A stretch of 19,474 nt of DNA from the NCBI GenBank assembly GCA_035494855.1, contig DATJGR010000314.1, positions 1 to 19,474 of the forward strand, written 5' to 3'. The position numbers were made by a program, and so were the translations under genes. The notes below the pieces were generated by a model. That model had not been told where the DNA came from, did no database searches, and saw only the letters and a program-made list of their open reading frames with translations. The stretch comes from DATJGR01 sp035494855 (lineage in GTDB: Bacteria; Pseudomonadota; Gammaproteobacteria; Pseudomonadales; Azotimanducaceae). Positions within the stretch are counted from its first letter, which is position 1, and each line of letters begins with the position of its first letter. Shown here in pieces: positions 13,771 to 19,474 of this stretch.

Positions 13771-15432
13771 TCACTGTTTCGAGCCGGCCTGCTTGCGCGC
13801 CTCCTGTATGTCGTCGAGCGTCTCTTCCATGATCGTCGTCGGGTTGAAGCTCGGCGGAATCGAGCGCGGCGGGAATTCCTTGAACGTCTCTGCGAATTTG
13901 ACGACCTGGTCGATCGCGCCATACGCGGATCCGACGTGATTCAGCTGCCAGTCCCAGAAGGTGTTCGAAGTGATGTCGGCTCGCTCGAACGGGTCCTGCA
14001 TCAGATTGAAGATCTTCTGCAGGCGTAGCTTCGTGAACGGCTCGGCCCAGACACCCAGCGTTCCTTGCATGCGCTGCTCAGCGAACACGTACTTGTAGTC
14101 ACCGTCCCGAAGGCCCACGAGCAATCCGTCGTCGTCCGAGTAGAAGAACGTGTGGCGTGCACTCTTCACCCCGTTGTTGTTCGCCGCGCTGCCGGTGACG
14201 GAACGCAGGAACGCACTCTGGTCATAACCGTCGAGATGCACTTTGTACGTCTTACCGTTCGCCTGATACCCCTTCAGCAGCTTGTTGACGATGTCGGGCT
14301 CGCCGGCGACCGAAACCAGCGTCGGCAACCAGTCGTTGTGGCTCATCAATTCGTTCGTTACCGTCCCGGGTTTGATCGCAGCGGGCCAGCGCACCACGCA
14401 CGGCACGCGAAACGCGCCTTCCCAGTTGGTGTTCTTCTCCGACCGGAACGGCGTCATCGCGCCGTCGGGCCAGCTGTTCATATGTGGACCGTTGTCGCTG
14501 GTGTAAACGACGATCGTGTCGTTCGCGATACCCATGTCGTCCAGCGCCTGCAGCAACGCGCCGACCGTGCCATCGTGTTCGATCATGCCGTCGACGTACT
14601 CGCTGTCGCCGTGCTTGTACACGCCGCGGTGCTCGGCCCTAACGTGCGTGCGAAGGTGCATGCGCGTCGCGTTGTACCAGACGAAGAACGGCTTGGCGTC
14701 GGCGTGCTGGCGCTTCATGAAATCGATCGCCGCGGCGGAGGTTTCGTCGTCGATGGTCTCCATGCGCTTCCTGGTCAGCGCGCCCGTGTCCTCGATCGTC
14801 TGCTTGCCGACCTTACCGAAGCGCGGATCGACGGTCGGATCGTCGACGTTCGTGGCTTTGGTGTGGAGCACGCCGCGCGGACCGAACTTGGCGACGTAGC
14901 CGGGATCCTTCGGATAGTCCGGTAGCTCCGGCTCTTCTTCCGCGTTCAGGTGATAGAGGTTGCCGAAGAACTCGTCGAAGCCGTTCACGGTGGGCAGCGA
15001 CGGATTGCGGTCGCCGACGTGGTTCTTGCCGAACTGACCGGTGCCGTAACCGAGGTTCTTCAGCAGCCCGCCGATCGACGGATCGAGCTGGCTCATTCCC
15101 ATCGGCGCGCCGGGATAGCCGACTTTCGTCAGTCCGGTGCGGATGCCGTGCTGTCCGGTGAGGAACGCGGCGCGCCCGGCGGTGCAGCTCTGCTCCGCGT
15201 AGTACTGCAGAAAGCGGATTCCTTCCTTCGAAATGCGATCGATGTTGGGCGTCTCGTACCCCATCAACCCATCGCTGTACGCGCTCACGTTGGTGATGCC
15301 GATGTCGTCACCGAATATCACCAGAATGTTGGGCTTGCCCGAACCTTCAGCCGCGTGCGCGAAACCGGCCAGCGCGAGCCAGAATGCAAAGACCATCGCC
15401 ACGTGCCGTAATGTTCGAAATCCGTGTTGCAT
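13771..15432 (-). CDS. Exported arylsulfatase with CTAGR active site
   Basis: This is a 553-residue type I sulfatase (alkaline-phosphatase superfamily) that hydrolyses sulfate esters. AAGGAAG precedes the ATG. A Sec signal peptide covers about residues 1-27 (cleavage after AHA), predicting the periplasm. Metal and active-site residues: D42 and D43 (FGDDIG), the formylglycine precursor C83 in CTAGR (R87), K136 and H138 (GKNHVGD), H259 (TRMHLRTH), D313 and N314 (TSDNGPH) and K333. The motif has Ala where the classic C-x-P-x-R has Pro; C-x-A-x-R is known in active sulfatases. No formylglycine-generating enzyme is in the window. It sits last in a minus-strand run with two esterase-like genes. The natural substrate is unknown. 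Confidence 0.93.
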   Translation of the reverse strand: MQHGFRTLRHVAMVFAFWLALAGFAHAAEGSGKPNILVIFGDDIGITNVSAYSDGLMGYETPNIDRISKEGIRFLQYYAEQSCTAGRAAFLTGQHGIRTGLTKVGYPGAPMGMSQLDPSIGGLLKNLGYGTGQFGKNHVGDRNPSLPTVNGFDEFFGNLYHLNAEEEPELPDYPKDPGYVAKFGPRGVLHTKATNVDDPTVDPRFGKVGKQTIEDTGALTRKRMETIDDETSAAAIDFMKRQHADAKPFFVWYNATRMHLRTHVRAEHRGVYKHGDSEYVDGMIEHDGTVGALLQALDDMGIANDTIVVYTSDNGPHMNSWPDGAMTPFRSEKNTNWEGAFRVPCVVRWPAAIKPGTVTNELMSHNDWLPTLVSVAGEPDIVNKLLKGYQANGKTYKVHLDGYDQSAFLRSVTGSAANNNGVKSARHTFFYSDDDGLLVGLRDGDYKYVFAEQRMQGTLGVWAEPFTKLRLQKIFNLMQDPFERADITSNTFWDWQLNHVGSAYGAIDQVVKFAETFKEFPPRSIPPSFNPTTIMEETLDDIQEARKQAGSKQ

Positions 15433-15507
15433 GTCCGGTCTTCCTTTTCGGTTCGTTGTTTGTGGCCGACGTTTGTAACCCGGATCCGGTTCGACGCGGC
15501 GTCCGAC

Positions 15508-16221
15508 TTAGAGCGACATCAGATGTGCCGCCAGCGCTTCCGGCGCGGATAAAAACGGCGAGTGATCGGTGCGCATCGTGATCACCTTTTCGCACGGCAG
15601 CCGTTCCACCATCGCGCGTTGCGATCCGATCGACACTGCGCGGTCGTTCGTGCATTCGATGTACACGCGCGGAATCCGGCCCCATTGTTCTGCCGTCACG
15701 TGTATCCGCGCGCCGAGCACCGCGCTGGACTCGGGTCCAAGAGAGAGTTCGGCGAGCGCAACGTCTTCGTCGGAACACTCGCCGTAGAAGAGGTCCTTCA
15801 GCTGACTCACGGCCACCGTCACCGACGCGCCGTCCGCAGACGGAACGAGCCAGCCCGAAGCGGTCGAACCTGCGTCGCGCGACGCCGCATCGCCGAAGGT
15901 CTGGCCGTCTTCGAGCAGAAATGCGGCGACGTACACCAGCTTCGCGACGGTCTGCGGTTGCTGTTCGGCAGCGGCGGAGATCACGAACCCGCCCATGCTG
16001 TGGCCGACCAGAATCACCGGCTCGTTGGCGGTGCGAATGACGTCTGCGACGCGCTGCGCGTAGCTCTGCATCGATACCGCGTTGATCGGCGTCTGGTCGC
16101 GACCGTGCCCCGGAAGATCGGGCACCAGCACCGTGTGGCCTTTCTGCCGCAGTCGCGCCGCCACTTTGTACCAGCACCAGGCGCCGTGCCACGCACCGTG
16201 AACCAGAACGAACGTGCTCAT
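15508..16221 (-). CDS. Alpha/beta hydrolase, plant methylesterase/EstC-like
   Basis: This is a 237-residue protein. The start at 16221 follows GGAGAG; the longer frame upstream has no site. The opening FVLVHGAWHGAWCWYK is typical of the group containing plant methylesterases, hydroxynitrile lyases and bacterial EstC-type esterases. The catalytic triad is S75 (GHSMGG), D193 (TNDRAVS) and H220 (DHSPFLSAPE). No signal peptide, so cytoplasmic. It probably cleaves a small carboxylic ester. It lies 13 bases after the serine hydrolase gene, so the two are very likely co-transcribed, and 75 bases before the arylsulfatase gene. Confidence 0.88.
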   Translation of the reverse strand: MSTFVLVHGAWHGAWCWYKVAARLRQKGHTVLVPDLPGHGRDQTPINAVSMQSYAQRVADVIRTANEPVILVGHSMGGFVISAAAEQQPQTVAKLVYVAAFLLEDGQTFGDAASRDAGSTASGWLVPSADGASVTVAVSQLKDLFYGECSDEDVALAELSLGPESSAVLGARIHVTAEQWGRIPRVYIECTNDRAVSIGSQRAMVERLPCEKVITMRTDHSPFLSAPEALAAHLMSL

Positions 16222-16234
16222 GCGTTGCTCTCCA

Positions 16235-17392
16235 TCATGCCAGCGCCTCGTACACCGCATTGATCAGCCGATTGCCGCGGGTATCGGTCTCGATGCCGGG
16301 CTGCATCTGATTCATGGCATAACCGATGCCGAGTTTCAGCGAAGGGTCGGCGAAGCCGACGCTGCCGCCGGCGCCTGAATGGCCGTAGGCCTCGCGATTC
16401 GGCCCGTACATGCCCTGCGTGTTCAATATGACGCCGCGTCCGCGACGCAGCGGCCGCCCCAAAACGAGGTCGTCCTGCTCACCCACCTCCTCGCGACACA
16501 TCGCAGCGATCGTGTCTGCGTTCAGAACACGCACGCCATCGAGTTCGCCGCCGCGCGCGAGTGCACCGTAGATGCGCGCGATGCCGCGCGCATTCGCCTG
16601 CGCGTTTGCGGCCGCGATCTCCGCGACACGCCACGGCGTGCTGCACGCATCCTGCCACGGTCGTATCGACGGATTCTGCAGCGCGTACCGATACAGCGGC
16701 GGCATCTTGATCGCGAGCAGCGCGGCCAGATCGGGCTGAACGCGAGCGTGATTGGGGCCGACGAGATCGGCAACGCGACCGTGTTCCGCCGTTGGAAGTC
16801 CGAGGTGCACGTCTGCTTCGAGCGGCCGCGCGATCCGCTCCGACAGAATCGTTCCCAACGTTTTTCCGCTGGTGCGCAGCGCGAGTTCACCCGGCAGATA
16901 ACCCCACAGCACCGCGTGATAGCCGGCCGCTGTGCCGGGTTCCCAGAACGGCTCCTCTGCGGCCATTCGCGCCACCATCGCGGACCAGTCGTATAGATCG
17001 GTCACCTCGAGCCGTTCTCGCAGGCCGCACACGCCGGATTGATGCGAAAGCAGTTGACCCACCGTCAAGCCGTTGCGCGCTGCCCGGAACTCCGGCCAGT
17101 ACGCAGCCACCGGCGCTGCGTAGTCGATCAGACCGTCCTCAACGAGCGCCGCGAACGCAATCGACGCAACGCCCTTGGTGGTGGAGTACACGTTCACCAG
17201 CGTGTCGTCTTTCCACGGCCGGGTGCACGCCCGGTCCTGATAGCCGCCCCACAGGTCAGCCACCGTCTCGCCGTCGACGACGACGCAGAAACTCGCCCCC
17301 ACTTCGATGTCGTCAGTGAAATTGCGTTCGAACACAGAGCGGACGGCCTCGAAACCGGGCGCAACGGTGCCGTGCACCGGGAAGTCAGTCAC
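16235..17392 (-). CDS. Serine hydrolase, class C beta-lactamase-like (EstB family)
   Basis: This is a 385-residue protein that begins with GTG at 17392. The start matches the family opening (VHGTVAPGFEAVRSVFERNF) and there is no better ATG. The nucleophile motif S-x-x-K is S70-T71-T72-K73, the second motif is Y158-H-A, and HSGAGGSVGF near the C-terminus replaces the KTG box. These are features of family VIII esterases, related to class C beta-lactamases but usually acting on short-chain esters; antibiotic resistance should not be assumed. No signal peptide. An AT-rich stretch just upstream may hold its promoter. It is followed closely by the alpha/beta hydrolase gene. Confidence 0.88.
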   Translation of the reverse strand: MTDFPVHGTVAPGFEAVRSVFERNFTDDIEVGASFCVVVDGETVADLWGGYQDRACTRPWKDDTLVNVYSTTKGVASIAFAALVEDGLIDYAAPVAAYWPEFRAARNGLTVGQLLSHQSGVCGLRERLEVTDLYDWSAMVARMAAEEPFWEPGTAAGYHAVLWGYLPGELALRTSGKTLGTILSERIARPLEADVHLGLPTAEHGRVADLVGPNHARVQPDLAALLAIKMPPLYRYALQNPSIRPWQDACSTPWRVAEIAAANAQANARGIARIYGALARGGELDGVRVLNADTIAAMCREEVGEQDDLVLGRPLRRGRGVILNTQGMYGPNREAYGHSGAGGSVGFADPSLKLGIGYAMNQMQPGIETDTRGNRLINAVYEALA

Positions 17393-17400
17393 GATGTGTA

Positions 17401-17436
17401 CCTATATATGTATCAGTCGGACGATGGAGCCGGAAC
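17401..17436 (-). promoter_or_regulatory. AT-rich promoter-like stretch upstream of the serine hydrolase gene
   Basis: On the minus strand the 57-base gap contains TACATATATAGG just ahead of the GTG start, unusually AT-rich for this region. TTCCGG lies 17 bases before TACATA, but the -35 match is poor and the possible -10 (TACATA or TATATA) would leave a very short leader. It may mark an internal promoter of the VOC-to-sulfatase run. Confidence 0.25.
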
Positions 17437-17449
17437 GGAGGGGTCGCGC

Positions 17450-17890
17450 CTACAACTGCAGCGGCTTGACCTGCGCGACGCGTTGCGGTTCGGTGCGCCA
17501 CACCTGAGATGCGTCGACATACACCTCGACGCCGTTGCCGTCGGGATCCTGGAAATACAGCGATTTGCTCACTTCGTGATCGATCGGCGTCGAGGCGACA
17601 CCAGCCGCTTCCAGCGCAGCGTGTGCTTCGCGCAATTCGTCCATCGAGGTGCCGATGTTGAACGCGACGTGATCGAGACCGGCGCCGCGACGCGGCTTCG
17701 CATCACCGTCGTCTTTCACCTCCATTACCGCAAAATCGTGATGATTCCCGAGCGAGAAGAACGCCATCTTCATGCCGCCCTGATCGAGCCGCGCGCAGAT
17801 CGGCAACCCGAGCACGCCGTTGTAGAAACGTTCGGCCCGCTCGAGATCGGTCACCCGTAATACGACGTGGCCCAGCGCCTTGATCTTCAT
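17450..17890 (-). CDS. VOC family (glyoxalase/extradiol dioxygenase fold) protein
   Basis: This is a 146-residue protein. The ATG at 17890 follows GGAGCGAG; the longer upstream frame is not used. Two beta-alpha-beta-beta-beta modules are visible. Likely metal ligands are H8 (ALGHVVL), H74 (GLDHVAF) and E122 (GNGVEVYVD), the pattern of glyoxalase I and of one-domain extradiol dioxygenase relatives. DPDGNGVEVYVD is a common end of this family. The reaction could be a dioxygenation, an isomerisation or another metal-assisted step; sequence does not decide. It is divergent from the M15-like gene and upstream of the serine hydrolase gene. Confidence 0.85.
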   Translation of the reverse strand: MKIKALGHVVLRVTDLERAERFYNGVLGLPICARLDQGGMKMAFFSLGNHHDFAVMEVKDDGDAKPRRGAGLDHVAFNIGTSMDELREAHAALEAAGVASTPIDHEVSKSLYFQDPDGNGVEVYVDASQVWRTEPQRVAQVKPLQL

Positions 17891-17985
17891 GCTTCTCGCT
17901 CCGATGTCCGTTTCGGCCAAATATGCACCGAGGATTATCGGAAAGCGAATACCCTCGCATTCAGGAAGCTCACAGCGGTGCACCG

Positions 17986-18624
17986 ATGAAAAAGCCCACC
18001 ACCGTAAAAGCGCTCGAGGACTTCGGACGCACGCGTCTCTCGCCGAGTTTCTTCATGCGCGATTTTCTGCACAGCGAAATCGCGAATCTGCACGGCATGC
18101 CCAACATCCCAGACGACCCGGATCTCGCGATCGACGTCGGCACGCATCTGTGCGGCGAGATACTCGAGCCGTTGCAACGGCAATTCGGACGCATCGCAAT
18201 CAGATCGGCGTTCCGCTCGTGCACGGTCAACCAATTCGGCAACGAGCACGGCTACAGTTGCGCGCGCAACGAAACCAACTACGGCGCGCACATCTGGGAT
18301 CGACGCAACGCGGCCGGCCACAAAGGTGCAATGGCATGTGTCGCGGTTCCGAGCTTTACGGACTTTCTGGTGGACGGCGGCGACTGGCGCGCAATGGCGT
18401 GGTGGATTCACGACCACCTGCCGTATTCGGTGGCGGAGTTCTATCCGAAGCTCGGCGCGTTCAACATCAGCTGGCACGAACGGCCGCAACGGCGGATCGA
18501 CAGCTACATCGCGCCGAAAGGCACGTTGACGAAGCCGGGGATGGCGAATCACGAAATGCGGCACGACTCCGACTACGCACCGCTGATGAAGGCGACGGCG
18601 ACGGTACGGCAATTGGCGCCGTAA
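17986..18624 (+). CDS. Peptidase M15-like protein of uncertain activity
   Basis: This is a 212-residue cytoplasmic-looking protein with no signal peptide. The ATG at 17986 is chosen because homologues, as I remember them, start near LSPSFFMRDFLHSEIAN; AGGAAG lies about 15 bases upstream, which is far. Conserved-looking blocks are the IAIRSAFRS segment at 70-78, NYGAHIWDRR at 98-107, WWIHDHLPYS at 139-148 and FNISWHERP at 159-167. RSAFRS followed later by a WH motif recalls the VanY/M15 carboxypeptidase layout, but the S-x-H-x2-G-x-A-x-D zinc motif is not present in standard form. H102, D105 and H164 are possible ligands. It could act on peptidoglycan or phage-type substrates, or be inactive. 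Confidence 0.6.
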   Translation: MKKPTTVKALEDFGRTRLSPSFFMRDFLHSEIANLHGMPNIPDDPDLAIDVGTHLCGEILEPLQRQFGRIAIRSAFRSCTVNQFGNEHGYSCARNETNYGAHIWDRRNAAGHKGAMACVAVPSFTDFLVDGGDWRAMAWWIHDHLPYSVAEFYPKLGAFNISWHERPQRRIDSYIAPKGTLTKPGMANHEMRHDSDYAPLMKATATVRQLAP

Positions 18625-18645
18625 CGGTGCCGTCGCAAAGGCGGG

Positions 18646-19245
18646 TTACTTGACCTCGAAGTACATCCGCAGACCGATGCCGTAAGCGGTCGCGTTGTCG
18701 CCGACCGAAACGTTGCCGGTCAGCGCGAACATGTCAGTGAAGTTGAACACCGCACCAACGTACAGCGCCGTGTCGTCGTCCGAGACGTCGACGTAACTGC
18801 CGCCACCGTTCAGTTCGAATTGCGGCGTCAGCATCGCGCGGATGCCGGCACGGAGTGCGTAACCGTCGTCGTCCTGCGAGTTGAAGCCGTCGGCATCCAC
18901 CTCGGCCCAGACGTACGCAGCGTCAGCGGTGAAGTCGACCTTCGAGTTCAGCGGGAAGTGCAGACCAACACCCGCTTCTGCCTGCTTCAGATCGATGTCG
19001 AATCCCGACGCGTCGATGTTGCCGTCGGAATACGCCGCGATCAGGTAAATCTGGTCCGAGACGGCGAGCGAGCCGTTGGCGCCGAACACATCTGCGTCTT
19101 CGTTGAAGTTGTCGAAGTCGATGCGCGCGTAGCCGAGTTCGCCGTAGGTATAGCGCGGACCCTCGCTGGCCGCGGCCGAGCCGGCCAGCAGCATCGCCGC
19201 AACCAGTCCCGCACGACGTGTCCATCTCTTGATCTTTTGATCCAT
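18646..19245 (-). CDS. Outer-membrane beta-barrel protein
   Basis: This is a 199-residue protein preceded by GGAGTGAAG. A Sec signal peptide ends near residue 26 (GSAAAS). The mature part has alternating polar and hydrophobic strands with Asp/Asn/Gly-rich turns (FDNFNEDADVF, DGNIDASGFDIDL, GFNSQDDDGYALRAGIRA), enough for about eight strands, as in OmpA-like or OmpW-size barrels. It is acidic and closes with GIGLRMYFEVK; the last residue is Lys rather than the usual terminal Phe, with Phe three residues earlier. A role in permeability or adhesion is possible but unknown. It lies downstream of soxR on the same strand, separated by 113 bases. Confidence 0.8.
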   Translation of the reverse strand: MDQKIKRWTRRAGLVAAMLLAGSAAASEGPRYTYGELGYARIDFDNFNEDADVFGANGSLAVSDQIYLIAAYSDGNIDASGFDIDLKQAEAGVGLHFPLNSKVDFTADAAYVWAEVDADGFNSQDDDGYALRAGIRAMLTPQFELNGGGSYVDVSDDDTALYVGAVFNFTDMFALTGNVSVGDNATAYGIGLRMYFEVK

Positions 19246-19358
19246 TCTTCACTCCAAGCTATTGAGCGGACACACCATAACGTCCCCGGATCGATCCGCA
19301 ATCACGGATGCACCAGGATGAGGCATCGCTCGCAGATTGATCGCGGCCGATGTCCCGT

Positions 19359-19474
19359 TCAGCGCCGATCGAGCAGGCGCGGCCCGGTACCGTCGCGACT
19401 CAGTGCGTCGAGTGGATTGCGCAGCGGACACACCTTCAGCGACATGCACCCGCAGCCGATGCACCCGCCCAGCT
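19359..19474 (-). CDS. soxR: SoxR redox regulator, C-terminal end (cut by right edge)
   Basis: Reading in from the right edge on the minus strand, 37 residues precede the TGA at 19361-19359. They contain CIGCGCMSLKVCPLRNP, the C-x2-C-x-C-x5-C motif that binds the [2Fe-2S] cluster of SoxR, followed by the expected tail (DGTGPRLLDRR), close to E. coli SoxR (CIGCGCLSRSDCPLRNP). SoxR is a MerR-family activator that senses redox-cycling compounds through oxidation of this cluster. The DNA-binding domain lies outside the window. Because the fragment is so diagnostic, the call is firm despite its length. Confidence 0.9.
   Translation of the reverse strand, partial: LGGCIGCGCMSLKVCPLRNPLDALSRDGTGPRLLDRR

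Noticed and set aside
13278..13922. N-terminal extension of the rhodanese frame
   Set aside because: It lies antisense to trxC and is Arg-rich; the signal peptide begins near 13250.
16235..17392. Beta-lactamase resistance gene
   Set aside because: It has S-x-x-K but Y-H-A and HSG motifs and no signal peptide, as in family VIII esterases; resistance is not supported.
18615..18631. GGCGCC/GGTGCC hairpin over the stop codon of the M15-like gene
   Set aside because: Only six pairs including one G-T pair, with no T-tract; too weak to call a terminator.
19265..19434. 12-base direct repeat (AGCGGACACACC) at 19265-19276 and 19423-19434
   Set aside because: Only two copies, one inside soxR coding sequence; no flanking structure. 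Probably chance in GC-rich DNA.

Overview
This is a high-GC, gene-dense stretch of a Gram-negative chromosome. It encodes a lipoprotein, a Tat-exported molybdoenzyme, an outer-membrane barrel and the C-terminus of a SoxR regulator. Gene content and codon bias suggest a beta- or gammaproteobacterium of the Burkholderiales or Steroidobacter type. No rRNA or marker gene allows a firmer placement. I see no tRNA, rRNA, CRISPR array, insertion sequence, integrase or phage gene. All gaps between genes are under 300 bases.

Layout. (1) Positions 1-2348 hold envelope and unknown genes: the start of an unidentified gene leaving the left edge, a short DUF2252-N-terminus-like ORF overlapping it by 4 bases, a periplasmic CpxP/Spy-like protein, a DUF4136 lipoprotein and an exported SYLF protein. 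(2) Positions 2397-9878 are a five-gene minus-strand run: acetate kinase, phosphoketolase, a two-subunit xanthine-oxidase-family dehydrogenase (2Fe-2S subunit plus Tat-exported molybdopterin subunit) and a class A FAD aromatic hydroxylase. (3) Positions 9983-13745 hold a DUF2934 small protein, a type I GAPDH, a zinc alcohol dehydrogenase, a universal stress protein, an exported rhodanese and a TrxC-type thioredoxin. (4) Positions 13771-17890 are a minus-strand run of a VOC protein, a class-C-beta-lactamase-like esterase, an alpha/beta hydrolase and an exported arylsulfatase. (5) Positions 17986-19474 hold an M15-like protein, an outer-membrane barrel protein and the SoxR C-terminus.

How the genes may work together. 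Phosphoketolase plus acetate kinase convert xylulose-5-P or fructose-6-P to acetate and ATP. The glyceraldehyde-3-P released feeds the neighbouring GAPDH, and a zinc alcohol dehydrogenase could reoxidise NADH. With Usp, thioredoxin and rhodanese alongside, this resembles an energy-conservation and stress island for low oxygen or energy limitation. I found no FNR-type box, so that regulation is inference. The molybdoenzyme and FAD hydroxylase suggest oxidation of a heteroaromatic or aldehyde substrate followed by ring hydroxylation. The sulfatase and two esterases look like a scavenging cluster for sulfated or esterified compounds.

No clearly new defence or mobile system was found. The most interesting items are the carbon-metabolism and stress cluster with its DUF2934 protein, the detached DUF2252-like N-terminus, the CTAGR-type sulfatase and the M15-like protein without standard metal motifs.
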